DNA of 64,000 bases from Stappia sp. 28M-7. GTDB lineage: Bacteria; Pseudomonadota; Alphaproteobacteria; Rhizobiales; Stappiaceae. The notes beneath the pieces were generated by a model, which ran no database searches, was not told the DNA's origin, and saw nothing but the letters and a program-made list of their open reading frames with translations. The position numbers and the translations under genes were made by a program. Positions 49,126 to 57,000 of this stretch are shown here, in pieces (the first letter of the stretch is position 1; each line of letters starts with the position of its first letter). The stretch spans positions 186,001 through 250,000 of the forward strand of contig NZ_JACMIA010000001.1 in NCBI RefSeq assembly GCF_014252955.1, read 5' to 3'.

Positions 49126-51087
49126 TCATGTATCGGGGTCGATTTCGTCTTCGACCGGGGCCATGTCAAGGGGCGCGTCCTCGACGGCGGTCATTCTCAC
49201 GTCGACGACCTTGGCACCGGGAAAGGCCGAGAGCAGGGCAGCCACGGTGGGCTCGGCCTTGGCATCGGAGAAGAGCTGGCGCTGGCTGGCCTCGCGCTCC
49301 TCGTGCAGCGTCGGCCGTCCCTGCGTGCGGGAGACGCTGACGATCCAGCGGGTGCCGGTCCATTCCGAAAGCCGGCGGCCGAGCCGGCCGGCAAGATCGG
49401 GGTCGGCGTTTTCGACCGGCTGAAACTCGATTCGCCCCGGCTCGAAGCGCACGAGCCGCATCTGCCGCTCGATCTCGACCTTCAGGCGAATGTCGCGTTT
49501 TTCCGCGGCAAGGGCGGCGCAGTCGGCCAGCGAGGCAAGCCCGTGGGACGGCGCCGGCTGGCTGTCGGCAGCGGGCTGGGCGCGGGTCGTCTCCGGGGCA
49601 AGTCCTCCTGCCAGGGCCTGCAGGCGCGGCGGCGAACTGGGGGCGGGCTGAGCGTGCGGCGCTTCGCCCGGCAGGGCCTGTGCGGAGGTTCGCATCTGCG
49701 CGGAGACGGCGACGGGCTCGCTCGTCGAGGTGGAGGAGGGGGCTCCGGACGAAGTGGCCTGCGCCTGGGGCGCGCTTGCAGCCTGCCCGGCGAAGGAGGT
49801 CTCCCCGCCGGACGTCTGCGGCCGGGACGGGGGTGCCGGCAGGCTGGAGCCGAGCGCGGCCGCCTTGCCGTCGCGCAGCATGCGCAGGGCGTCTTCCGGA
49901 TCGGGCAGGTCGGCAGCATAGGCAAGGCGCACCAGGACCATGTCGGCGGCCAGATGCGGCTTGGGAGCGGCCTGGACTTCCTCGATGCCCTTCAGGAGCA
50001 TCTGCCAGGCACGCGACAGGAGGCGCAGCGACAGACGCCCGGCAAGCTCGCGACCGCGGGCCCGTTCGGTCTCCGTGACAGAGGCATCATCGCCCGCGTC
50101 GGGGACGATCTTCAGCCGGGTGACCAGATGGGTGAACTCGGCAAGATCCGACAGCACGACCACCGGATCGGCGCCGACATCGTATTGCTGGCGGAACTCG
50201 GCCATGGCCGCCGCCGCGTCGCCCCGCATCAGATATTCGAAGAGTTCGATGATGCGGGCGCGGTCGGCAAGGCCGAGCATCGCACGCACCGTCTCCGCGC
50301 CGATCGCATCGCCGCCGCCTTGGGAAATGCTGCCATGGGCGATGGCCTGATCGAGCAGCGACAGGGAATCGCGCGCCGAGCCTTCGCCGGCCCGGGCGAT
50401 CAGCGCCAGTGCCTCGTCGGCGACCGCGATGCCCTCGGCCTGCGAGATGCGCCGCAGCAGCCCGACGATCTTGTCGGCATCGATGCGGCGCAGGTCGAAG
50501 CGCTGGCAGCGCGACAGGACCGTGACCGGCACCTTGCGGATTTCGGTGGTGGCGAAGATGAACTTCACATGCTCGGGCGGCTCCTCGAGCGTCTTCAGCA
50601 GGCCGTTGAAGGCCGACTTCGACAGCATGTGCACTTCGTCGATGATGTAGACCTTGTAGCGAGCCGAGGCCGGCCGATAGCGCGCCGCGTCGGTGATCTC
50701 GCGAATATCGTCGATGCCGGTATGCGAGGCGGCGTCCATCTCGATCACGTCGACATGGCGACCATCCATGATCGCCTCGCAATGCACACCCAGCTTTTCG
50801 AGGTTCACCGTCGGCCGGTCGGCTTCGCCTGGGACCTCGTAATTGAGCCCGCGCGCGAGAATGCGCGCCGTCGTCGTCTTGCCGACGCCGCGCACGCCGG
50901 TCAGCATCCAGGCCTGGGCGATGCGCCCGGTCTCGAACGCATTGCGCAGGGTCTGGACCATCGGCTCCTGGCCGACCAGATCATCGAAGCTTCGGGGGCG
51001 ATACTTGCGCGCGAGCACCCGGTAGGCGGCGTTGCCGCTGCCCGCGCCGGGAGTGTCTTCGGAAGAAGTGGGGATGAGACCGTCCAT
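49126..51087 (-). CDS. dnaX: DNA polymerase III subunits gamma and tau
   Basis: Clamp-loader ATPase of 653 residues. The AAA+ core has FDDLVGQEPMVQTLRNAF, Walker A GVRGVGKTT, Walker B YIIDEVHMLS and the SRC motif in VTVLSRCQRFDLRRI. The stretch that forms the Cys4 zinc module in E. coli retains only one cysteine (LGVHCEAI), as in other alphaproteobacteria. A Pro/Ala/Ser-rich linker (about 395-505) leads to a C-terminal tau-specific region. I saw no A-rich slippery heptamer, so a frameshifted gamma product is not indicated. Confidence 0.96.
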   Translation of the reverse strand: MDGLIPTSSEDTPGAGSGNAAYRVLARKYRPRSFDDLVGQEPMVQTLRNAFETGRIAQAWMLTGVRGVGKTTTARILARGLNYEVPGEADRPTVNLEKLGVHCEAIMDGRHVDVIEMDAASHTGIDDIREITDAARYRPASARYKVYIIDEVHMLSKSAFNGLLKTLEEPPEHVKFIFATTEIRKVPVTVLSRCQRFDLRRIDADKIVGLLRRISQAEGIAVADEALALIARAGEGSARDSLSLLDQAIAHGSISQGGGDAIGAETVRAMLGLADRARIIELFEYLMRGDAAAAMAEFRQQYDVGADPVVVLSDLAEFTHLVTRLKIVPDAGDDASVTETERARGRELAGRLSLRLLSRAWQMLLKGIEEVQAAPKPHLAADMVLVRLAYAADLPDPEDALRMLRDGKAAALGSSLPAPPSRPQTSGGETSFAGQAASAPQAQATSSGAPSSTSTSEPVAVSAQMRTSAQALPGEAPHAQPAPSSPPRLQALAGGLAPETTRAQPAADSQPAPSHGLASLADCAALAAEKRDIRLKVEIERQMRLVRFEPGRIEFQPVENADPDLAGRLGRRLSEWTGTRWIVSVSRTQGRPTLHEEREASQRQLFSDAKAEPTVAALLSAFPGAKVVDVRMTAVEDAPLDMAPVEDEIDPDT

Positions 51088-51255
51088 GGGTCCAAGCTTA
51101 GCGGCGCGGCCGCCGGATGTTGAGGCCTATTCGGTGCGCCAGGCAGGATTTCCCCGCTGCCGCTGACCGGAGCGAGCGTTCTGGCGCCGTTGCACTGCCG
51201 CAACCGCGGCCTCGGGCGCAAGTTGCGCCAGATCGGAACCTGAAGGGGAAAGGGT

Positions 51256-51352
51256 GGGAGGCTGGCACGGTGACCCGTGCCGCGACTCGTTGGGGCTGCT
51301 TCCTTCCGGACCTGACCCGGTTGGCGAGTGGCTCGTCCACCACCAACCTCCC
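51256..51352 (-). ncRNA. ffs: signal recognition particle RNA (4.5S, bacterial small type)
   Basis: On the minus strand the universally conserved SRP domain IV core is present as GGTCAGGTCCGGAAGGAAGC with AGCC following, containing the GGAA tetraloop and the Ffh-binding asymmetric and symmetric loops. The outer stem closes with GGGAGG at the 5' end and CCTCCC at the 3' end, giving about 97 nucleotides. The ends are estimated from that stem. It lies directly upstream of dnaX, its usual place in alphaproteobacteria. It fills the 336-base protein-free stretch 51088-51423 together with its promoter. Confidence 0.93.
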
Positions 51353-51356
51353 GCGC

Positions 51357-51387
51357 CCTATATCGTGAGTTTCGCCCGCCGATGCAA
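51357..51387 (-). promoter_or_regulatory. predicted promoter of the SRP RNA gene
   Basis: On the minus strand, TTGCAT (51382-51387), a 19-base spacer and TATAGG (51357-51362) lie just upstream of the RNA 5' end. The spacer is longer than ideal. Confidence 0.45.
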
Positions 51388-51423
51388 GGGGAAATCCCGC
51401 AAAGATCACCGGTGGCTGTCGCT

Positions 51424-53055
51424 CTACCCGGTCTCCTGGGCGGCTCTGGCGCGCAGATCCTTGCGGATGATCTTGCCGGTCGTCGTCATCGGCAGGGCAT
51501 CCACGAAGGCGATCTCGCGCGGATATTCGTGCGCCGCGAGCCGCGACTTGACGAAGTCCTGCAACTCGCTGGCCAGCGCCTGCGACGGGGCATGTCCCTC
51601 TGCCAGCACCACATAGGCCTTGACGATTTCGGTGCGCGCCGGGTCCGGCTTGCCGACGACGCCTGCCATGGCGACGGCCAGGTGCCCGATCAGGCAATCC
51701 TCGATCTCGCCCGGGCCGATGCGATAGCCGGCCGAGGTGATGACGTCGTCGTCCCGGCCGATGAAGCGCAACCAGCCATCGGCATCGCGCACGCCCATGT
51801 CGCCCGTGAGAAGGTATTCACCGGCGAATTTCGCCTGCGTCGCCTCCGGATTGTTCCAGTAGCCGAGAAACATCACTGGGTCCGGGCGTCGGACGCCGAT
51901 ATTGCCTTGCTGCCCGTCGGGCAGCGGCGTTCCCGCAGCATCGACGATGGCGAGGTCGTGACCGGGCACGGCGCGGCCCATGATGCCCGGCCGCGCCGGC
52001 ATCAGCCGGGCGCAGGACGAGACGATCATGTTGCACTCGGTCTGGCCGTAGAACTCGTTGATGGTGACGCCGAACACCCGCCGGCCCCATTCCACGAGCT
52101 CCGCGCCCAGTGTCTCGCCGCCGCTGGCGACTGTCCGCATGTCGAGGCGCAGGTCCGCTGGCGGTTCGCCATACGCCCGCATCATCTTCAGCGCGGTGGG
52201 CGGCAGGAAGGCGTTGCGGATCTTCTCGCGGGCGATGAGATCGAAGGCGGCTTCCGCCGTGAACTTGCGGAAGCGGCAGGCGACGACGGTGATGCCGTGA
52301 TGCAGTGCCGGCATCAGCACGTCCAGCAGCCCGCCGATCCAGGCCCAGTCGGCGGGGGTCCAGATCCGGTCTCCCGGCGCAGGGAACAGGTCGTGGCTCA
52401 TCTCGACGCCGGGCAGGTGGCCGAGCAGCACCCGCTGGGCATGCAGCGCGCCCTTGGGCTGGCCGGTCGTGCCGGAGGTGTAGATGATGATCGCCGGGTC
52501 GTCGGCCAGGGTATCGACTGGCGTGAACGCCGCGGATTGCCCGGCGAGCTCCGCGTGAAGGTCGCTCGCTCCGGGTGCAGCGCCGTCGATCGTGTAGATC
52601 GAGGCCAGCTCCGGCAGCTGGTCCCGGATCCGCGCGAGCTTGGCCGCGCCCTCCGCATTGGTCACGACCGCCCGGGTGCCGGAATTGCCGAGCCGGTAGG
52701 CCAGCGCCTCATCCCCGAACAGCATGAAGAGCGGAATGGTGATCGCGCCCATCTTGAGCGCGGCGATGTGGGTTGCAGCCGTCTCGATGGCCTGCGGCAA
52801 CAGGACAGCGACCCGGTCGCCCCGCCGGATGCCGTCGCGCACCAGGAGGTTGGCGATGCGGTTGGACAGGGCCTTCAGGTCGGCAAAGCTGACGACCTCG
52901 CGGCGGCCGTCTTCGGAGATGGCGATGATCGCGGTGCGCTCGGGGTCAACGTCGGCCCACTTGTCGCAGATGTCGACGCCGATATTGTAGCGCTCCGGCA
53001 CCTGCCAGACGAAGCGTGCGGCAAGGTCCTCATAGCTCGTTGCCTCAGGCAGCAT
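51424..53055 (-). CDS. AMP-binding acyl-CoA synthetase
   Basis: ANL-superfamily acyl-CoA synthetase of 543 residues, resembling the medium-chain/acetyl-CoA-synthetase-like group. Motifs: P-loop YTSGTTGQPKG, adenylate-binding YGQTECN, TGDMGVRDADGW and the C-terminal catalytic lysine in GKIIRKDLR. Aromatic residues at PADWAWIGG line the substrate pocket in related enzymes. The substrate chain length cannot be told. ATG 53055 follows GGGGAGGACGCGG, an excellent ribosome-binding site; upstream in-frame codons to 53172 are unlikely. The gene is divergent from the HIT gene. Confidence 0.92.
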   Translation of the reverse strand: MLPEATSYEDLAARFVWQVPERYNIGVDICDKWADVDPERTAIIAISEDGRREVVSFADLKALSNRIANLLVRDGIRRGDRVAVLLPQAIETAATHIAALKMGAITIPLFMLFGDEALAYRLGNSGTRAVVTNAEGAAKLARIRDQLPELASIYTIDGAAPGASDLHAELAGQSAAFTPVDTLADDPAIIIYTSGTTGQPKGALHAQRVLLGHLPGVEMSHDLFPAPGDRIWTPADWAWIGGLLDVLMPALHHGITVVACRFRKFTAEAAFDLIAREKIRNAFLPPTALKMMRAYGEPPADLRLDMRTVASGGETLGAELVEWGRRVFGVTINEFYGQTECNMIVSSCARLMPARPGIMGRAVPGHDLAIVDAAGTPLPDGQQGNIGVRRPDPVMFLGYWNNPEATQAKFAGEYLLTGDMGVRDADGWLRFIGRDDDVITSAGYRIGPGEIEDCLIGHLAVAMAGVVGKPDPARTEIVKAYVVLAEGHAPSQALASELQDFVKSRLAAHEYPREIAFVDALPMTTTGKIIRKDLRARAAQETG

Positions 53056-53250
53056 CCGCGTCCTCCCCGATGTCATGCCCCGCGCCGGTGCTTCCGGCCT
53101 CGTCGTTTCCCTCGTCTGGCATGCCCTCCCGCGGGGAAGGCCGTCAACGGGAAATGGTGTGGTGAACTGCAAGGGGGAGGGGCTGGCGCTCGCATGCGCT
53201 CCCGTTATAGTGCGGCTCTCTGTGTCCCTGCCGCCTTCGACGGAGCCTCC

Positions 53251-53667
53251 ATGCAGCCCTTCAGTCTCGACCCGCGGCTTGCGGCCGACAGCCTGGCTGT
53301 CGCCGATCTGCCGCTGTCGTCCCTGCGCCTGATGCGCGACAGCCGGTTTGCCTGGTTGATGCTGGTCCCGCGCAAGCCGGAGCTGGTCGAGCTGCTGGAT
53401 CTGGCGGACGACGAACGCGTCCAGCTGATGCGCGAGATCGCCCTGGTCGGCGAGGTGCTGAAGGCGGAGACGGGGTGCGACAAGCTCAATGTCGGAGCGC
53501 TCGGCAATATCGTTGCGCAGCTACATGTCCATGTGATCGCGCGCTTTTCCGGCGACGCCGCCTGGCCGGGACCCGTCTGGGGGTCGGGCGCTGCCGTACC
53601 GTACCCTGCCGGCGCGGCCGAAGCCCTTGCGCTGAGGATCGCCGAGCGCTTGCCGAAGATCGCCTGA
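53251..53667 (+). CDS. HIT domain protein
   Basis: Small nucleotide-binding protein of 138 residues. The histidine-triad motif is QLHVHVIARF: the first histidine of HxHxHxx is replaced by Gln, as in a common alphaproteobacterial HIT branch, while the catalytic central His-Val-His is kept. The upstream DKLNVGALGNIVAQ is also typical. Hydrolysis of nucleoside phosphoramidates or dinucleotides is likely, but no substrate can be named. ATG 53251 follows CGGAGCC. A nudC gene follows after 46 bases. Confidence 0.9.
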   Translation: MQPFSLDPRLAADSLAVADLPLSSLRLMRDSRFAWLMLVPRKPELVELLDLADDERVQLMREIALVGEVLKAETGCDKLNVGALGNIVAQLHVHVIARFSGDAAWPGPVWGSGAAVPYPAGAAEALALRIAERLPKIA

Positions 53668-53713
53668 TCCCTTTCCCGCCAGACGCGCCTGATCGAACGA
53701 GGACCGCTCCAGC

Positions 53714-54652
53714 ATGACCCACGCGCCCGACACCGCCTTCGGGTTCTCCTATCACGGCAATCCGCTGGACCGCCTGTCCGAGCACAGGGGAGATGCGGAC
53801 TGGTTGGCTGCGCACCGGGCAGCGCCTGCCGCCCGGTTTGTGTTCCTGTGCGAAGGCAAGCCGCTGGTCGACACGTCCGGTTCGCAGCTCTCGATCCTAT
53901 GGGAAGAGAAGGCAGGGGCTGCGCTCGCTCCCATCGGCGAGGAAGTGGTCCTGCTCGGCTTCCAGCCGGAGACCGAGGCGCCGGTCTTTGCTGCCACGCT
54001 TGCCGCCGACCCGGAGCGGGTCGAGACCGACGGGCGCAAGCTGATCGACCTGCGGTCCCTCGCCTTGCAAGGCGTCCTGCCGCCGGGCCACATGGGCATG
54101 CTCGCCCAGGCCAGCTCCCTGCTGCATTGGCACGTCAGCCACCGCTTCTGTTCCAGGTGCGGCTCTCCCAGCACGATGACGCAGGGCGGCTACCGTCGCG
54201 ACTGCCCAGCCTGCGGCGGGCTGCATTTCCCGCGCACGGATCCGGTGGCGATCATGCTGGTGACCGATGGCGACGCCTGCCTGATGGGTCGGCCGCCGCG
54301 CCTGCCGGAAGGCGTGTTCTCGACGCTTGCCGGCTTTATCGAGCCCGGAGAGGCCATCGAGGAGGCAGTGCGCCGGGAAGTGTTCGAGGAATCGGGCATC
54401 CGCGTCGGCGATGTCAGCTACATGGCGAGCCAGCCCTGGCCGTTCCCTGCCTCGCTGATGATCGGATGCCACGGCACGGCGATCAGCCGCGACATCACCA
54501 TGGACGAGGCCGAGCTGGAGGCCTGCCGCTGGTTCTCCCGCGAGGAGGTGACAGCGATGCTGGCGGACACGCATCCGGGCGGGCTCAAGGTGCCGCCCCC
54601 GCTGTCCATCGCCCATTGGCTGATTCGCAGCTGGGTCGAAGGGCGGAGCTGA
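53714..54652 (+). CDS. nudC: NAD(+) diphosphatase / NAD-capped RNA decapping enzyme NudC
   Basis: Nudix hydrolase of 312 residues that splits NAD(H) and removes NAD caps from RNA. The zinc ribbon uses Cys146, Cys149, Cys164 and Cys167 (CSRCG and CPACG). The Nudix box is complete: G207-x5-E213-x7-R221-E222-V223-x-E225-E226-x-G228-I229. The NudC-specific SQPWPFPASLM follows at 239-249. It has an intact N-terminal domain and normal family length. Confidence 0.96.
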   Translation: MTHAPDTAFGFSYHGNPLDRLSEHRGDADWLAAHRAAPAARFVFLCEGKPLVDTSGSQLSILWEEKAGAALAPIGEEVVLLGFQPETEAPVFAATLAADPERVETDGRKLIDLRSLALQGVLPPGHMGMLAQASSLLHWHVSHRFCSRCGSPSTMTQGGYRRDCPACGGLHFPRTDPVAIMLVTDGDACLMGRPPRLPEGVFSTLAGFIEPGEAIEEAVRREVFEESGIRVGDVSYMASQPWPFPASLMIGCHGTAISRDITMDEAELEACRWFSREEVTAMLADTHPGGLKVPPPLSIAHWLIRSWVEGRS

Positions 54653-54654
54653 TC

Positions 54655-55254
54655 ATGATCCTCGCGCCTGCCGACTGCATCTATCTCACGCATCCGCAGG
54701 TGCGCATCGATCCGGCTGTTCCCGTGCCGCAATGGGGGCTGTCGGAGGAAGGGGCTCGGCGCGCGCGGGCAGGGGCCGGGCGGGGCGAATTCGCGTCCCT
54801 CACCAATGTCGTCTCCAGCGCCGAGACGAAAGCGGTCGAAACGGCCGAGATCATCGCCGCGCAACTCGGTCTTCCGGTCGTCGTGGACGAACTGATGCAC
54901 GAAAACGACCGGTCGGCGACCGGCTTTCTGCCGCCGGAAGAGTTCGAGCGCGTGGCCGACGCCTTTTTCGCACAGCCGCAGAACAGCGTACGCGGCTGGG
55001 AGCGGGCATGCGACGCCCAGGCGCGGATCGTCGGGCGGGTCGAGGCGCATCTGGAGCGCATCCCGCAGGACGCGCGCGTGCTTTTCGTCGGACACGGCGC
55101 TGTCGGCACATTGCTCAAGTGCCATCTTGCTGGCTGGGCGATCGATCGCCGCCACGACCAGCCGCCCGGCGGCGGTTTCTGGTATGTGTTTTCGCGCAGC
55201 GCCCTGCGGGAGAAAAACGCCTCCGGTGTGGACTGGCGACCGCTCGACGGATAA
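54655..55254 (+). CDS. histidine phosphatase family protein with altered RHG motif
   Basis: Phosphoglycerate-mutase-like protein of 199 residues. At the place of the canonical catalytic RHG it has Thr12-His13-Pro14 (IYLTHPQV): the phosphohistidine is present, but the phosphate-binding arginine is lost. The second histidine is kept in VLFVGHGAVGTLLKC, and the SSAETKAVETAEIIA block matches the second arginine region but lacks the Arg. Activity may be weak or changed. ATG 54655 lies two bases after the nudC stop, so it is co-transcribed with nudC. Confidence 0.82.
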   Translation: MILAPADCIYLTHPQVRIDPAVPVPQWGLSEEGARRARAGAGRGEFASLTNVVSSAETKAVETAEIIAAQLGLPVVVDELMHENDRSATGFLPPEEFERVADAFFAQPQNSVRGWERACDAQARIVGRVEAHLERIPQDARVLFVGHGAVGTLLKCHLAGWAIDRRHDQPPGGGFWYVFSRSALREKNASGVDWRPLDG

Positions 55255-55333
55255 GCCGGGCCTGCTTGTGGTCGGCGTGCCGGCTTCCTAAGTGTGAGGC
55301 AAGGCAGACGGCGACAAGGACCGCGTTCCCGAC

Positions 55334-55993
55334 ATGATTTCTTCCGCTTTGCGCGCGCTTTCCCAGATTTTCGAGCCCCCCTTGCGGGCGATCTTCTGGA
55401 AGACGCTGGGCTACACCCTGGTGCTGCTGTTCCTCGTCTGGCTCGGCCTGAATGGCGCCGTCGCAGCCTTTGTCAGCCTGCCCTACCCTTGGCTCGAGAC
55501 GGTCCTGTCGCTGCTGACCGGCATCGGCGCGGTCTTCCTGCTCGGTTTTCTCGTGGCGCCGGTGACGGCGATCATCGCCGGCCTGCTGCAGGACGACATC
55601 GCCGAGGTCGTGGAGAGCAGCGACTATCCTGGCGATCCTGCGGGCAAGGCGCTGCCCCTGTCGGTGGCGCTGCCCCAGGCGATCAAGTTCACCGGCATCG
55701 TCATCGCCGGCAACCTGCTGGCGCTGGTGCTGCTGCTGGTTCCCGGCGTCAACCTGATCGCCTTCTTCGTGGTCAACGGATACCTGCTCGGCCGTGAGTT
55801 CTTCGAGTTTGCGGCCAGCCGGTTCCGCTCGCCGGAAGAGGCGCGGGCCCTGCGCCGGGCCCATTCCGGCACGGTGTTTATCGCCGGCCTGGCGATTGCC
55901 GGCTTTCTTGCCGTGCCGCTGCTCAACCTGCTGACGCCGATCTTTGCGACCGTGATGATGGTGCATCTGCACAAGCGGTTGACCTATAGGTAA
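55334..55993 (+). CDS. EI24/CysZ-like membrane protein
   Basis: Inner-membrane protein of 219 residues with about four to six hydrophobic segments. The EI24 family pattern is visible: an amphipathic N-terminus (MISSALRALSQIFEPPLRAIF), FLVAPVTAIIAGLLQDDIAEVVE, LLVPGVNLIAFFVVNGYLLG followed by REFFEFAASRFRSPEEA, and a last membrane segment. CysZ of this family is a sulfate channel in E. coli. Sulfate transport here is inferred only from the family, as no cysteine-synthesis genes are nearby. Confidence 0.85.
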   Translation: MISSALRALSQIFEPPLRAIFWKTLGYTLVLLFLVWLGLNGAVAAFVSLPYPWLETVLSLLTGIGAVFLLGFLVAPVTAIIAGLLQDDIAEVVESSDYPGDPAGKALPLSVALPQAIKFTGIVIAGNLLALVLLLVPGVNLIAFFVVNGYLLGREFFEFAASRFRSPEEARALRRAHSGTVFIAGLAIAGFLAVPLLNLLTPIFATVMMVHLHKRLTYR

Positions 55994-56095
55994 GCATCCG
56001 CGCGCCGCCCCTTTGCCGACCAAGGAGCCGCATGGCCGGCACCTGCCTTTGGCACGGTGAAAAAATCCGTGTTCCGTCTTATCCGACAGGATATT

Positions 56096-56124
56096 TTGAC
56101 GTACCCGTCCGATGGAGTTAGAAG
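56096..56124 (+). promoter_or_regulatory. predicted sigma-70 promoter of the sdh operon
   Basis: TTGACG (56096-56101), a 17-base spacer and TAGAAG (56119-56124). The start would lie near 56131, upstream of the repeat at 56156-56171. Confidence 0.45.
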
Positions 56125-56155
56125 GCGGGTATTCAAGGCCCTGATTTAGCTAACG

Positions 56156-56171
56156 TTTACGTAAGCGTAAG
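56156..56171 (+). promoter_or_regulatory. candidate operator (LiuR-like) in the sdhC leader
   Basis: TTTACGTAAGCGTAAG contains TTACGTAA and resembles at 14 of 16 positions the palindrome TTTACGTWWACGTAAA that I recall for the MerR-family regulator LiuR of branched-chain amino acid breakdown. It lies 28 bases before sdhC, downstream of the predicted promoter, which would fit repression. The match could be chance. Confidence 0.3.
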
Positions 56172-56198
56172 CCGATGAGGGAGACGGGAGAACAATCC

Positions 56199-56597
56199 AT
56201 GTCGGACGTCGGGACGAGAAACAGCCGGCCGCTTTCGCCGCATCTCCAGATCTACAAACCCATCTTCACCATGGTCATGTCGATCGTGCACCGCATCACC
56301 GGCTGTGCATTGTATTTCGGCACGATCCTGATGGTGTGGTGGCTGGTGGCCGCAGCGGCGGGCCCGGACTATTTCAACTTCGTCAACGATCTTTACGGCT
56401 CGATCCTCGGGCGGCTGGTGCTGTTCGGGTTCACCTGGGCGCTGCTCCACCACATGCTGGGCGGGTTGCGGCACTTCATCTGGGACATGGGGCATGGTTT
56501 CGGCCCGCAGGCGCGCGAGTGGCTCGCACGCGCCTCGCTGATTGGCTCGGTGTCCCTGACGATCCTGCTCTGGGTCGTCGGATATGCGGTTCGCTGA
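56199..56597 (+). CDS. sdhC: succinate dehydrogenase cytochrome b556 subunit
   Basis: Large membrane anchor of complex II, 132 residues. The N-terminal RPLSPHLQIYKPIFTMVMSI and SIVHRITG blocks are diagnostic, with the quinone-site Ser and His/Arg. Three transmembrane helices follow, and the heme-b histidine lies in HHMLGGLRHFIWD. ATG 56199 has GGGAG upstream; an ATG at 56175 adds eight non-family residues. First gene of sdhCDA-FkbM-sdhB. Confidence 0.97.
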   Translation: MSDVGTRNSRPLSPHLQIYKPIFTMVMSIVHRITGCALYFGTILMVWWLVAAAAGPDYFNFVNDLYGSILGRLVLFGFTWALLHHMLGGLRHFIWDMGHGFGPQAREWLARASLIGSVSLTILLWVVGYAVR

Positions 56598-56611
56598 GGG
56601 AGGCTTGATCC

Positions 56612-56995
56612 ATGACTGACATGCGCACTCCGCTCGGACGTGTTCGCGGCCTCGGCTCGGCCCGGGACGGCACGACTCATTTCTGGCGCCAGCGGGTCAC
56701 CGCCGTTGCCAACGTCTTCCTCATCACCTTCTTCGTGATCCTGGTGATCTCCCTGCAGGGGGGCGACTACGAGACGGTCACGGCGGCTCTCGCCAATCCC
56801 CTGGTGGCGATCGTCATGCTGATGGTGGTGATTTCCGGCGTCTATCACATGAAGCTCGGCATGCAGATCGTCATCGAGGACTATGTCCACGACGAGCTGC
56901 CCAAGTTCCTGACGCTGATGGCGAACACCTTCTTCTCGGCATTCATCGGCCTTGCGTCGATCTTTGCTGTCCTCAAGATCAGCTTCGGAGGCTGA
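56612..56995 (+). CDS. sdhD: succinate dehydrogenase membrane anchor subunit
   Basis: Small membrane anchor of complex II, 127 residues. It begins [20 protein letters not shown], typical of alphaproteobacterial SdhD, with [12 protein letters not shown] ahead of TM1 and three helices. The region [20 protein letters not shown] holds the second heme-ligand histidine, followed by the conserved DY pair. It starts 14 bases after sdhC and ends 5 bases before sdhA. Confidence 0.96.
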   Translation: MTDMRTPLGRVRGLGSARDGTTHFWRQRVTAVANVFLITFFVILVISLQGGDYETVTAALANPLVAIVMLMVVISGVYHMKLGMQIVIEDYVHDELPKFLTLMANTFFSAFIGLASIFAVLKISFGG

Positions 56996-57000
56996 ACAAC

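Noticed and set aside
49126-51087. Programmed frameshift producing a gamma form of DnaX
   Set aside because: No A-rich slippery heptamer with a downstream stem was seen on the coding strand.
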